From Actinoplanes xinjiangensis (GTDB lineage: Bacteria > Actinomycetota > Actinomycetes > Mycobacteriales > Micromonosporaceae), in NCBI RefSeq assembly GCF_003148685.1, contig NZ_QGGR01000005.1, positions 186,001-250,000 on the forward strand: DNA of 64,000 nucleotides, given 5' to 3'. The notes beneath the pieces are model-generated. The model searched no databases and was not told where the DNA came from. It saw nothing but the letters and a program-made list of their open reading frames with translations. Shown here piece after piece: positions 16,764 through 25,812 of this stretch (position 1 is the stretch's first letter; each line of letters begins with the position of its first letter). Both the position numbers and the translations under genes were made by a program.

Positions 16764-18311
16764 TCAGATCGCGCGGTCGCGGCCGGACCAGTACGGGTCG
16801 CGCAGGTGCCGCTTGTAGAGCTTGCCGTTGGGGTCGCGGGGCAGCGCGTCGGCGTAGTCGATGGTGCGGGGCAGCTTGAACCGGGCCAGCCGGCCGGACA
16901 GGAACGCCTGCAACTCGGTGGTCAGGGCGGGGCCGGGGGTGACGCCGGGCGCGGGCTGGACGACGGCCTTGATCTCCTCACCCCATTCGTCGTGCGGGAT
17001 GCCGAAGACCGCCGCGTCGGCGACCGCCGGATGCACGCTGAGCTCGTTCTCGATCTCGGCGGGGTAGACGTTCACCCCACCGGTGATGATCACATCGCTC
17101 GCCCGGTCGCACAGGTAGAGGTAGCCGTCGCCGTCGAGGTAGCCGATGTCGCCGACGGTGAACATGCGGTCCCGCCAGGAGGCGCGGGTCTTCTCCGCGT
17201 CGCCGTGATATTCGAAGGTGGCGTCGCCCATCTGGAGGTAGACGGTGCCGGGCTCGCCGGGGGCGCGGTCCTTGCCGTCGTCGTCGAGCACCCGGATGCG
17301 GGAGCCGGGCCAGGGGCGGCCCACCGAGCCGGGGCGCTCGAGCCACTCGGCCGCGGTGATCAGGGCGCCGCCGCCCTCGGAGGCCGCGTAATACTCCACG
17401 ACCACCGGGCCGAACCAGTCGAGCATCTCCCGTTTCACCGGCTGCGGGCAGGGCGCGGCGCCGTGGATCATGGCGCGCATCGAGGACACGTCGAAGCTGG
17501 TGCGGACCGAGGCCGGCAGGGCGAGCAGGCGGCGGAACTGGGTGGGCACCATGTGGCTGTGGGTGACCCGGTGCTGCTGGACGAGCCGCAGGAAGGAGCC
17601 GGCGTCCCAGTGGTCCATCACGACGACCGTGTGCCCGAACTGGATCGAGATGACCGCGAAGTTCATGACGGCCGTGTGATAGAGCGGTGAGCAGCACAGA
17701 TGGACGTGGTCGTCGAACGGGCGCAGGCCGAACAGGCCGAAGAACCACAGCGACACCGGTGGCACCTGGTCCGGGTCGAGGCCGAGCAGCGGGCGGCGTA
17801 CCCCCTTGGGGCGACCGGAGGTGCCTGAGGTGTAGACCATGAGCGCGCCGGTCGTACGGCCGCCGGGTCTTCCGGAGCCGCCGGAACCGAGAGCATCGAG
17901 CGGGCGGAAACCCGGCAGCCGCCCGGGCGCCCAGCGGCAGTCGGCCGGAAGGCCGGCATCGTCGGCGGCGGCACGGGCCGCGTCGGCGAAGCGGGGGTGG
18001 GCGATGAAGGCGGCGGCACCGCTGTCGCGCAGGATGTAGCCGAGTTCGGCGGCGGTGAGATGCCAGTTCATCGGCACCACGTGCAGTCCGATCTGGACCG
18101 CCGCGAAGTAGGCGACGAGGATGTCGGCCCCGTTCGGCAGCAGCAGGGCGATGGTGTCGCCGGCGCTGAGCCCCGCCTCGCGCAGCCCGCGGGCGATCCG
18201 GTCGGACTCGGCGGCCAGCTCGCCGTAGGTGAGGATGCGGCCGCCCGGCTCCACGACGGCCGTGTGCTGCGGGCGCTCTGCCGCGATGGTCCACGTCCCG
18301 ATCCCGGTCAT
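16764..18311 (-). CDS. Acyl-CoA synthetase (FadD4-like), steroid cluster
   Basis: A 515-residue adenylating ligase with the AMP-binding motif MVYTSGTSGRPKGV near residues 156-169 and the C-terminal lid region DRASDVIITGGVNVYPAEIE. It should activate a carboxylic acid as an acyl-CoA, presumably a steroid side-chain or degradation intermediate. The subfamily cannot be fixed by eye; it looks more like FadD4 than FadD19 or FadD3. The ATG at 18311 (MTGIGTW) lies only 12 nt from a perfect KstR consensus site at 18323. A longer open frame to 18431 would run through both KstR sites and is rejected. Confidence 0.85.
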   Translation of the reverse strand: MTGIGTWTIAAERPQHTAVVEPGGRILTYGELAAESDRIARGLREAGLSAGDTIALLLPNGADILVAYFAAVQIGLHVVPMNWHLTAAELGYILRDSGAAAFIAHPRFADAARAAADDAGLPADCRWAPGRLPGFRPLDALGSGGSGRPGGRTTGALMVYTSGTSGRPKGVRRPLLGLDPDQVPPVSLWFFGLFGLRPFDDHVHLCCSPLYHTAVMNFAVISIQFGHTVVVMDHWDAGSFLRLVQQHRVTHSHMVPTQFRRLLALPASVRTSFDVSSMRAMIHGAAPCPQPVKREMLDWFGPVVVEYYAASEGGGALITAAEWLERPGSVGRPWPGSRIRVLDDDGKDRAPGEPGTVYLQMGDATFEYHGDAEKTRASWRDRMFTVGDIGYLDGDGYLYLCDRASDVIITGGVNVYPAEIENELSVHPAVADAAVFGIPHDEWGEEIKAVVQPAPGVTPGPALTTELQAFLSGRLARFKLPRTIDYADALPRDPNGKLYKRHLRDPYWSGRDRAI

Positions 18312-18322
18312 GCCCGTGACTC

Positions 18323-18336
18323 TATAACTCGTTCCA
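18323..18336. promoter_or_regulatory. KstR-type operator, fadD4-like side
   Basis: TATAACTCGTTCCA matches TnnAACnnGTTnnA at all eight fixed positions and lies 12 nt upstream of the minus-strand ligase start, overlapping its likely promoter. Confidence 0.85.
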
Positions 18337-18379
18337 TCAATGCAAAAGCCGCTGCCACCGCGTTCTTGCCCGGCAAAGT

Positions 18380-18393
18380 TGTAACGTGTTTCA
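18380..18393. promoter_or_regulatory. KstR-type operator, DUF35-ltp4-ltp3-choD operon
   Basis: TGTAACGTGTTTCA is a perfect consensus match ending 9 nt before the GTG of the DUF35 gene. The closeness and lack of a ribosome-binding site suggest a leaderless transcript. Confidence 0.85.
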
Positions 18394-18402
18394 CTCAGTC
18401 TC

Positions 18403-19404
18403 GTGGATACGCTGTCGGCGCCGCTGACCATCGCCTTCGACTACACCCGCTCCCTGGGGCCGGTGCTGGGCCGGTTCATGGCGGGGCTGCGCGAGCGGCG
18501 GGTGCTGGGCGGGCGCACCTCGGACGGGCGGGTGCGGGTGCCGCCGCTCGAGTACGACCCGGACACCCACGAGCCGGTCACCGACTTCGTCGAGGTCTCC
18601 CCCACCGGCACCGTGCTCAGCTGGACCTGGACCGACCGGCTGCTGGAGGGACAGCCGCTGGACCGTCCGTTCGGGTGGGCGCTGATCCGCCTCGACGGGG
18701 CGGACACGCCGCTGCTGCACGCGGTCGACGCGGGCACCGCGGAGGCGATGAACACCGGCATGCGGGTACGGATCCGCTGGGCCGCGTCGCCGGTCGGCCA
18801 CATCCGTGACATCGCGTGCTTCGAGCCGGAACCCGTGGGGCTCCCACCGCTGTCTCACGGGCGCTGTGACAGCGGTGGGAGCCCCACCGGGACTTCGGAC
18901 GGCGACGGCGGTGCGGCGGCGGCCCCGCCGGTGACGATCATGACGACGCCGATCCGGCTGCACTACCGGCACAGCACGTCGGTGGAGGAGAGCGGGTATC
19001 TGCGTGCGCTCGCCGAGGGACGGATCACGGGGCGGCGGTGCCCGGTCTGCCGGAAGGTGTACGTGCCGCCGCGGGTGTGCCCCGCCTGCGGGGTGGCCAC
19101 CGACGAGGAGGTCGAGGTGGCCGACCGCGGGACGGTCACCACCTTCTGCGTGGTCAACGTGCCGTTCGCGGGGCAGCGGCTGACCCCGCCCTACGTGGTC
19201 GCCCAGGTGCTGCTCGACGGGGCGGACATCCCGATCCCCCACCTCGTCCTCGGCGTGCCGGCGGCGGAGGTGCGGATGGGACTGCGGGTGACGGCGGTGT
19301 GGCGGGACCGGGCCGACTGGTCGACGACGCCGGAGAACATCGACCACTTCGAGCCGAGCGGGGAAGCGGACGCACCCTACGAGACCTTTGCGGAGCACCT
19401 GTGA
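18403..19404 (+). CDS. Double DUF35 (Zn-ribbon/OB-fold) protein, Rv3521-like
   Basis: A 333-residue protein with two MaoC/OB-type DUF35 halves. The second (residues 175-333) has a rubredoxin-like zinc ribbon, CPVCRKVYVPPRVCPACG near residue 212. DUF35 proteins partner thiolases and hydratases acting on acyl-CoAs. The order DUF35-ltp4-ltp3 matches Rv3521-Rv3523 in the mycobacterial KstR regulon. A 53-bp palindromic element (18835-18887) is inserted in frame between the halves and adds about 18 residues (GLPPLSHGRCDSGGSP). It starts with GTG just after a KstR site and overlaps ltp4 by GTGA. Confidence 0.85.
   Translation: MDTLSAPLTIAFDYTRSLGPVLGRFMAGLRERRVLGGRTSDGRVRVPPLEYDPDTHEPVTDFVEVSPTGTVLSWTWTDRLLEGQPLDRPFGWALIRLDGADTPLLHAVDAGTAEAMNTGMRVRIRWAASPVGHIRDIACFEPEPVGLPPLSHGRCDSGGSPTGTSDGDGGAAAAPPVTIMTTPIRLHYRHSTSVEESGYLRALAEGRITGRRCPVCRKVYVPPRVCPACGVATDEEVEVADRGTVTTFCVVNVPFAGQRLTPPYVVAQVLLDGADIPIPHLVLGVPAAEVRMGLRVTAVWRDRADWSTTPENIDHFEPSGEADAPYETFAEHL
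18835..18887. repeat. 53-bp palindromic element inside the DUF35 gene
   Basis: GTGGGGCTCCCACCGCTGTC at 18835-18854 pairs perfectly (20 bp) with the complement at 18868-18887 around a 13-nt loop. It shares the CTCCCACCGCTGTC core and the 53-bp length of the family but has GTGGGG/CCCCAC ends. It lies at the junction of the two protein domains. Confidence 0.9.
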
Positions 19405-20393
19405 ACGACGTCGCGGTCATCGGGTTCGCCAGTTCCGCCACCAGTGTCACCACCAGCGGGGTGGAGACCCTCGTGCCGGTCTTCGAGGCGGCCCTCGGGC
19501 AGGCGGGCCTCGAACGGCGCGACGTCGACTTCTGGTGCTCCGGGTCGTCGGACTATCTGGCGGGGCGGGCGTTCTCGTTCGTCAACGCGGTCGACGCCAT
19601 CGGGGCGGTGCCGCCGATCGCCGAGTCGCACGTGGAGATGGACGCGGCGTGGGCGCTCTACGAGGCGTACATCAAGATCCTTGCCGGGGAGGCGTCGACG
19701 GCGCTCGTCTACGGGTTCGGCAAGGGCACCGCCGGTGAGCTGAACCGGGTGCTCGCCCTGCAACTCGACCCGTACACGGTGGCGCCGCTGTGGCCGGACG
19801 CGATCAGTGTGGCGGCCCTCCAGGCACGGCTCGGACTCGACGCGGGGCTGTTCAGTGAGCGGGACATGGCCGCGGTGGCGGTGGCGCGCGAGGACGCCTC
19901 TTCCGTGGAGGCGTTGCTCGATCGGCCGTACCTCCGGGTGCCTCTCCGGGAGCACGACGTCGCGAGAGTCGCGGACGGGGCCGCGGCCGTCGTCCTCGCC
20001 GCGGGTGACCGGGTGGGCGGCAGGCGCGCCGCGTGGATCTCCGGCATCGGGCATCGCGTCGATCCGCAGGGCTTCGGGGAGCGGGACCTGACCGCCGTGC
20101 CGTCCGCGTCGGCCGCCGCCGCGGACGCCGGTGGACTCGACGACGTGCAGGTGGCGGCGCTGCATGCCCCGTTCACCCATCAGGATCTGCTGCTGCGCCG
20201 GGCTCTCGGGCTGTCGCCGGAGGTGCGGGGCGTGGCGTTCGGCAGCGATCCGATGTTCTCGGCCGGCCTGTCGCGGATCGGTGCGGCGGCCGGGGAGGTC
20301 ATGTCCGGGCGGGCGTCGGTGGCGGTCGCGCACGCGACGGCCGGGCCGCTGCTGCAACAGAACCTCGTCTGCAAGCTGAGGAGTGTGGCATGA
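19401..20393 (+). CDS. ltp4: Thiolase-like lipid-transfer protein Ltp4
   Basis: A 330-residue thiolase-superfamily protein of the SCP-x/lipid-transfer type. FWCSGSSDYLAGRAFSF near residues 41-57, SHVEMDAAWALYEAYIKIL and DPYTVAPLWPD match mycobacterial Ltp4 (Rv3522) strongly. These proteins act with DUF35 partners as thiolases or retro-aldolases on steroid-CoA thioesters; the exact substrate of Ltp4 is not established. Its GTG overlaps the DUF35 stop (GTGA) and its stop overlaps ltp3 (ATGA), so the four-gene operon is translationally coupled. Confidence 0.88.
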   Translation: MNDVAVIGFASSATSVTTSGVETLVPVFEAALGQAGLERRDVDFWCSGSSDYLAGRAFSFVNAVDAIGAVPPIAESHVEMDAAWALYEAYIKILAGEASTALVYGFGKGTAGELNRVLALQLDPYTVAPLWPDAISVAALQARLGLDAGLFSERDMAAVAVAREDASSVEALLDRPYLRVPLREHDVARVADGAAAVVLAAGDRVGGRRAAWISGIGHRVDPQGFGERDLTAVPSASAAAADAGGLDDVQVAALHAPFTHQDLLLRRALGLSPEVRGVAFGSDPMFSAGLSRIGAAAGEVMSGRASVAVAHATAGPLLQQNLVCKLRSVA

Positions 20394-21544
20394 GACGGGC
20401 CGCGGTGCTCGGGACCGGGCAGACGCATCACCGGACGCGGCGCACCGACGTGTCGATGGCCGGGCTGTGCCGGGAGGCGATCGACCGGGCGCTGGCCGAC
20501 GCGGGGCTCGGCTGGGAGCAGATCGACGCGGTGGTGCTGGGCAAGGCGCCCGACCTGTTCGAGGGTGTGATGATGCCGGAGCTGTTCCTGGCGTCGTCCA
20601 TCGGGGCGGCCGGGAAGCCGCTGCTGCGGGTGCACACCGCCGGGTCGGTCGGTGGGGCCACGGCGATCGTGGCCACCAGCCTGGTACGGGCCGGGGTGCA
20701 CCGGCGGGTGCTGGCGGTGGCGTTCGAGAAGCAGTCGGAGTCGAACGCGATGTGGGCGCTGTCGATCCAGCCGCCGTTCTCGGCCCCGATCACGGCCGGG
20801 GCCGGCGGGTATTTCGCCCCGCACATCCGGTCGTACATCAAGAGATCGGGCGCACCGGATCACATCGGGGCTCTGGTGGCGGTCAAGGATCGACGTAACG
20901 GGGCCCTGAATCCCTACGCCCACCTGCGGCAACCGGAGATCACCCGGGAGTCGGTGCAGGCGTCCACGATGCTGTGGGACCCGGTCCGCTACGACGAGAC
21001 GTGCCCCTCGTCGGACGGGGCCTGCGCGGTGGTCATCGGCGATCAGCGGGCCGCGGAGTCCTCGGTCGGTCAGGTCGCATGGATCCGGGCGACGTCCATG
21101 CGCACCGAGCCGACCTTCTATGCGGGCAAGGATCACGTCAACCCGCGGGCGGGCGCCACCGCGGCAGCGGCCCTCTGGGCGGCGGCCGGCATCAAGGACC
21201 CGCTCGACGAGGTCGACGTCGCGGAGCTGTACGTTCCTTTTTCCTGGTTCGAGCCGATGTGGCTCGAGAACGTCGGATTTGTTGGACAAGGGCAAGGTTG
21301 GAAACTTGTTGAATCGGGTGAAACCGCACTCGGCGGCGCTCTGCCCATCAACCCCAGCGGGGGCGTCCTCTGCTCGAACCCGATCGGCGCCTCCGGGCTG
21401 CTGAGGTTCGCCGAGGCCGCCATGCAGGTGATGGGCCGGGCCGGGGAGCACCAGGTGGCGGGGGCGTCGACGGCGCTCGGCCACGCCTACGGGGGCGGAT
21501 CTCAGTTCTTCTCCATGTGGGTGGTCGGGAGGAATCCTCAATGA
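20390..21544 (+). CDS. ltp3: Thiolase-like lipid-transfer protein Ltp3
   Basis: A 384-residue thiolase-superfamily protein, partner of Ltp4 in the Rv3521-Rv3523-like set. The C-terminal half has the thiolase-type segment INPSGGVLCSNPIGASGLLRF and a C-terminal GHAYGGGSQFFSMWV. It may form a heteromer with Ltp4 and the DUF35 protein; this is an inference from synteny and coupling. The ATG at 20390 overlaps the ltp4 stop and its own stop overlaps the cholesterol oxidase start. A stretch near 21255-21315 is noticeably less GC-rich than its surroundings. Confidence 0.88.
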   Translation: MRRAAVLGTGQTHHRTRRTDVSMAGLCREAIDRALADAGLGWEQIDAVVLGKAPDLFEGVMMPELFLASSIGAAGKPLLRVHTAGSVGGATAIVATSLVRAGVHRRVLAVAFEKQSESNAMWALSIQPPFSAPITAGAGGYFAPHIRSYIKRSGAPDHIGALVAVKDRRNGALNPYAHLRQPEITRESVQASTMLWDPVRYDETCPSSDGACAVVIGDQRAAESSVGQVAWIRATSMRTEPTFYAGKDHVNPRAGATAAAALWAAAGIKDPLDEVDVAELYVPFSWFEPMWLENVGFVGQGQGWKLVESGETALGGALPINPSGGVLCSNPIGASGLLRFAEAAMQVMGRAGEHQVAGASTALGHAYGGGSQFFSMWVVGRNPQ

Positions 21545-23118
21545 AACGTCGAACCCTGTTGCAGGCCGGAGCCGCGGTAACCGTCGCACCGGCCCTGAAC
21601 GTCCCGGCTCTGCGGGGCCGGACCGCCATCGTCATCGGCAGCGGGTTCGGTGGCGCGGTCGCCGCCTACCGTCTCGCTCAGGCCGGCCTGACCGTGACCG
21701 TCATCGAACGCGGGCGCCGCTGGGACCTGAACGCGAACGGCACCACGTTCTGCACGATCGGCGACCCGGACTGGCGCTGTGCCTGGTTCGCCGACAACCC
21801 ACCGCTCGGGCTGGACGTCAGCAAGCGCATCACCCGCGGCGCCGGGCTCATCCAGAAGCACGTCGGCGACGGCATCCAGGTGATGTGCGGGTCCGGGGTG
21901 GGCGGCGGCTCGCTGGTCATCGGCATGTTCATGCCCCAGCCGCGGCGCGCCGACTGGGAGTCGGTCTACCCCGCGCAGCTGTCGTACACCGAGTTCGAGA
22001 ACACCTACTGGCCGCGCGCCCGGCAGAACATCGGCGCCGCGACGATCCCGCCGGACATCCAGAACCATGCGGCGTACGTGGGAGCGCGCTCCTGGTTGCA
22101 GTACATCAGCGAGTTCGGCAAGACACCGGTGCCGGTGCACTTCGGAGTGGACTGGGACGTCATCCGGGACGAGCTGGCCGGCCGGGTGCCGGCCTGCCAC
22201 ACCATCGGCGAGGGGCCGTTCGGCAGTAACTCCGGCGCCAAGAACAGTGTCGACAAGTCGTACCTGAAGTGGGCGGTGGCCACCGGCAACGCCCGGATCC
22301 TGCCGTTGCACGAGGTCACCGAGATCCGCGAGGTGTCCGGGTCGACGACCTTCGAGGTGGCCTGCCGGCAGATCGACGACACCGGCAGCGTGCTGTCGAA
22401 CCCGGTGTTCGCGGCCGACTACGTGTTCCTGGCGGCCGGATCGCTGGGCAGCACGTCGCTGCTGCTCAGGTCGCGGGCGCAGGGCAGGCTGCCCCGCCTG
22501 ACCGGCACGGAGGTGGGCAAGGGCTGGGGCAACAACGGGGACTTCCTGGTGGCGCGGCTCAACCTGCGCAAGCGCGTCGGGACGGCGCAGGGCGGGCCGG
22601 GCAACGTGCGGTTCTACGACGACTCGAACCCGTACGCCAAGGCGGCGATGGCCTGGGAGGCGGCACCGATCCCGTCGTGGCTGCCGGGCACCTCGGCGCA
22701 CCTGATCACCAGCCTGGCGCCCGAACGCGGGGAGATCCGGTACGACGCGGCCACCGGGACCGGGAAGGTGCACTGGCCGTACGGGGAGATGGAGACCTCG
22801 TCGGACCGGGCCGGGCGGGACCTGGCGACCCGGCTGTGGTGGGCGACCGAGGGTTCGAAGGGCTCGCTGCTGACCGGCCTGCCGTCCTACGACCGGAACA
22901 CCGGGATGGGACTGGGCTCCCGCAACACGTATCACCCCCTGGGTGGCCTGGTGATGGGGAGGGCCACAGACTTCAGCGGAAAAGTCGCGGGATATCAGAA
23001 TCTGTTCTGCGTGGACGGTGCCCTGCTGCCCGGGACCGCGTGCCTGGCCAACCCGGCTCTGACCATCACCGCGAACGCCGAGCGCTGTCTGGACCTGTTC
23101 CTCGCGTCATCGGCGTGA
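21541..23118 (+). CDS. choD: Secreted cholesterol oxidase (GMC family)
   Basis: A 525-residue FAD enzyme oxidising and isomerising cholesterol to cholest-4-en-3-one with O2. The N-terminus MKRRTLLQAGAAV is a twin-arginine signal, so export is predicted. The FAD motif IGSGFGGAVAAYRLAQAG lies near residues 36-53, GSGVGGGSLVIG follows, and the C-terminal NTYHPLGGLVMG and LANPALTITANAER supply the active-site His and Asn known in Streptomyces cholesterol oxidase. Its ATG overlaps the ltp3 stop, placing it under the KstR site at 18380. 3-beta-hydroxysteroid dehydrogenase does this step in many relatives; none is seen here. Confidence 0.9.
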   Translation: MKRRTLLQAGAAVTVAPALNVPALRGRTAIVIGSGFGGAVAAYRLAQAGLTVTVIERGRRWDLNANGTTFCTIGDPDWRCAWFADNPPLGLDVSKRITRGAGLIQKHVGDGIQVMCGSGVGGGSLVIGMFMPQPRRADWESVYPAQLSYTEFENTYWPRARQNIGAATIPPDIQNHAAYVGARSWLQYISEFGKTPVPVHFGVDWDVIRDELAGRVPACHTIGEGPFGSNSGAKNSVDKSYLKWAVATGNARILPLHEVTEIREVSGSTTFEVACRQIDDTGSVLSNPVFAADYVFLAAGSLGSTSLLLRSRAQGRLPRLTGTEVGKGWGNNGDFLVARLNLRKRVGTAQGGPGNVRFYDDSNPYAKAAMAWEAAPIPSWLPGTSAHLITSLAPERGEIRYDAATGTGKVHWPYGEMETSSDRAGRDLATRLWWATEGSKGSLLTGLPSYDRNTGMGLGSRNTYHPLGGLVMGRATDFSGKVAGYQNLFCVDGALLPGTACLANPALTITANAERCLDLFLASSA

Positions 23119-23316
23119 CCCATTCCTGCAACAAACCTGCAAATGGATTCCGTTGACTCGCATATATGTCCGGTGGCAGATTTCACCTCGGAACACATTC
23201 CCTTGGCAGTCCGCCGGACCATCCCCAACGCTGCATTGTGCCGCGGTTCGTAAATGCGATCCGCGGTCGGTGCGGCGTGTCCGGCGGATCCCTTTGCGAC
23301 AAGGAGTCCATCCCCC

Positions 23317-25128
23317 ATGTCAGCAACATTCCGGGGCCGTAAGCTGCGCCGATCCCTCGGCGCCGCCGGCCTCTCCGGCCTGGTGGCAGCCGGCCTCTTC
23401 CTCTCCATCGGTACGGCCGAAGCAGCCACGCTGTTCGGTGCCGACTTCGAATCCGGCAGCACGACCGGATGGTCGAAATCGGGCGGCACATGGTCGGTCG
23501 TGAGTGATGGCACGGCGGTTCTGGCGCAGTCGGACACCGGTAGTGAGCGGGCCCGCCAGTTCGCCGGAACCACCTCCTGGACCGACTACTCGGTGCAGGC
23601 CCGGGTCAAGGCGACCGCCTTCGGATCCGGCGCCGGTGTGGTCGCGCTGACCGGCCGGGCCGCCGGCTCCACGAAGATGTACCGGCTGTCGCTGACCGGC
23701 GCCGACAAGGTGCAACTGGAGGCCATGAACGGCAGCGCCGTGACGGTTCTCGGCAGCCTGAGCCAGACCATCTCCACCGGCACGTACTACACGTTGAAGC
23801 TGTCGTTCAGCGGGACCACGATCAGCGGCTCGGTGAACGGGACCAGCGTCGGGTCGGCCACCGACAGCACCATCGCGGCCGGGCGGATCGGGCTGCTCAC
23901 CGAGCGCGCGGCCGGCCGTTTCGACGACATCGTGGTCGCCGACGGTGGGACGGCTCCGCCGTCGCCGTCGACGTCGACTTCGACCAGCCCCTCGACGTCG
24001 ACCAGCCCGTCGACGAGTCCGTCCACCTCCGTGCCGCCGTCGTCCGACACTCTCTACGTGGCGCCCGGCGGCACCGACAGCGCGGCCGGCACCATCGCCG
24101 CGCCGACCACCCTGACCTCGGCGATCACCCGGATCGCGGCGGGCGGCACCATATACCTGCGCGGCGGCACCTACGCGCACGCGGCGACGGTGACCATCCC
24201 GGCCGGCAACAACGGGTCGTCCGGTGCGCTGAAGACGATCTCGGCGTACCCCGGTGAGAAGCCGGTGCTGAACTTCTCGGCGCAGGCCGAGGACCCGGCC
24301 AACCGCGGTCTGGCCGTCAACGGCAACTACTGGAAGATCTACGGCCTGACCGTCGAGCGGGCCGGCGACAACGGCATCTTCGTCGGTGGCAGCAACAACA
24401 TCCTGGAGCGGACGATCACCCGCTACAACCGGGACACCGGTTTCCAGCTGTCCCGGATGCTCTCGACCACCCCGAACTCGCAGTGGCCGGCGAACAACCT
24501 GATACTCAGCGCCGAATCGCACGACAACGCCGACTCCGACGGTGAGGACGCCGACGGTTTCGCCGCCAAGCTGACGGTCGGCTCCGGCAACGTGTTCCGG
24601 TACGCGGTGGCGCACCACAACATCGACGACGGCTGGGACCTCTACACCAAGACCGACACCGGTGCGATCGGTGTGGTGACGATCGAGGACTCGCTCGCCT
24701 ACAGCAACGGCACCCTCAGCGACGGCTCGCAGGCCGGCAACGGCGACCGCAACGGTTTCAAGCTCGGCGGCGAGGACATCGCGGTCAACCACATCGTGCG
24801 GCGGACCATCGCCTACCGGAACGGCAAGCACGGGTTCACCTACAACAGCAACCCGGGCTCGCTGGCCATCTCCAACAACCTGAGCATCGACAACACCGAA
24901 CGCAACTTCAACTTCGACGCCGGTACGTCGGTCTTCCGCACCAACACGTCGTGCCGGTACTCCAGTGGCACCAACGACCGGATCATCGGCAACTCGGACG
25001 CCACCAACCAGTTCTGGTCGGGGACGAACGGGTCGCGCTGCTCCTCGTACAGCGGGGCTCTGGCCTGGTCGTTCGCCGGTGACGGCCGGCTGGCCGTCAC
25101 CATCGGCGGGGTCGCCGTCTCGCTCTGA
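23317..25128 (+). CDS. Secreted parallel beta-helix protein, pectate-lyase-like
   Basis: A 603-residue exported protein. A signal peptide ends near AEAATL (about residue 40). Residues 42-215 form a concanavalin-like/LamG-type beta-sandwich, probably carbohydrate-binding. A Pro-Thr-Ser linker (PSPSTSTSTS) spans about residues 222-245. Residues 250-603 are a right-handed beta-helix opening with LYVAPGGTDSAAGT, as in PL9-like pectate lyases, with repeated SHDNADSDGEDADGF segments that could bind calcium. The ATG at 23317 follows AAGGAG. Polygalacturonate is the likely substrate class but is not proven. A hairpin follows at 25145. Confidence 0.82.
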   Translation: MSATFRGRKLRRSLGAAGLSGLVAAGLFLSIGTAEAATLFGADFESGSTTGWSKSGGTWSVVSDGTAVLAQSDTGSERARQFAGTTSWTDYSVQARVKATAFGSGAGVVALTGRAAGSTKMYRLSLTGADKVQLEAMNGSAVTVLGSLSQTISTGTYYTLKLSFSGTTISGSVNGTSVGSATDSTIAAGRIGLLTERAAGRFDDIVVADGGTAPPSPSTSTSTSPSTSTSPSTSPSTSVPPSSDTLYVAPGGTDSAAGTIAAPTTLTSAITRIAAGGTIYLRGGTYAHAATVTIPAGNNGSSGALKTISAYPGEKPVLNFSAQAEDPANRGLAVNGNYWKIYGLTVERAGDNGIFVGGSNNILERTITRYNRDTGFQLSRMLSTTPNSQWPANNLILSAESHDNADSDGEDADGFAAKLTVGSGNVFRYAVAHHNIDDGWDLYTKTDTGAIGVVTIEDSLAYSNGTLSDGSQAGNGDRNGFKLGGEDIAVNHIVRRTIAYRNGKHGFTYNSNPGSLAISNNLSIDNTERNFNFDAGTSVFRTNTSCRYSSGTNDRIIGNSDATNQFWSGTNGSRCSSYSGALAWSFAGDGRLAVTIGGVAVSL

Positions 25129-25144
25129 CCCGCCCGCGTCACGC

Positions 25145-25175
25145 CGCCCGCCCGCCGTTCACCGGCGGGCGGGCG
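25145..25175. terminator. Hairpin between the beta-helix gene and the ECF partner gene
   Basis: CGCCCGCCCGCCG at 25145-25157 pairs perfectly with CGGCGGGCGGGCG at 25163-25175. It serves convergent genes; there is no T-tract. Confidence 0.75.
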
Positions 25176-25182
25176 CGTGCTG

Positions 25183-25812
25183 TCACTCCGGGAACGTGAA
25201 GTCCACCGGGTAGAGCCGGCACGGCTGCGGGTCGCCGTCCTGAAGGCTCATGTGCACCGACCGCTGAACGGTGCCGTCGATGCGGTTCGTCATCTCGAAG
25301 ATGATGAAGTGCAGGACGGATCCGGCCGGCATCAGGTCGCGGCGGACGGCGTAGGTGTTCTCGTCGGGTTTCGCGGGAGTGTTGCTGTGCGGCATGACGT
25401 CGTAGAGCTCCGGCATGCCGTCCTGGCCGTTCTCGCAGCCGGCGACCTTCTGCTCCACGGGGACCTTGATGAACTCGACCAGAGCGGGGACTCCGGCCTT
25501 CTTCAGGGCGGCGCTCAGCTCGTCGGCGTCGGCCAGCTGCCGGATGGCGAAGACGACCGTGTCCTCCTGACGGGAGTCGACGGTCCAGGCCGCCACCTGC
25601 GTCAGCCCGTGCTCCGGTTCGGCCGGGCGGGTCACGGTGAGCCCGGCGGTGACCCCGGCGGCCAGCACCACGACGCCGAGAGCGGTGGCCAGGTGGCGAC
25701 GGCGGCGCAGGCCCCGGCCGCGGCCGGTGATGTCGTCGAGGCTGTTCTGGAGGTGCACCTGGTCGAACTCGGTACGGACCCGGGCGTACAGGTCGTCGTC
25801 GTTGTCGATCAC
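25183..25812 (-). CDS. Single-pass membrane protein partnered with an ECF sigma factor
   Basis: A 209-residue protein with a cytoplasmic N-terminus of about 38 residues, one membrane helix (LATALGVVVLAAGVTAGLTV near residues 41-60) and an extracytoplasmic domain. The GTG at 25812 overlaps the sigma-factor stop (GTGA). Position and topology suit an anti-sigma factor, but the N-terminal part lacks an obvious zinc anti-sigma HxxxCxxC motif, so this role is inferred from context only. Confidence 0.7.
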   Translation of the reverse strand: MIDNDDDLYARVRTEFDQVHLQNSLDDITGRGRGLRRRRHLATALGVVVLAAGVTAGLTVTRPAEPEHGLTQVAAWTVDSRQEDTVVFAIRQLADADELSAALKKAGVPALVEFIKVPVEQKVAGCENGQDGMPELYDVMPHSNTPAKPDENTYAVRRDLMPAGSVLHFIIFEMTNRIDGTVQRSVHMSLQDGDPQPCRLYPVDFTFPE

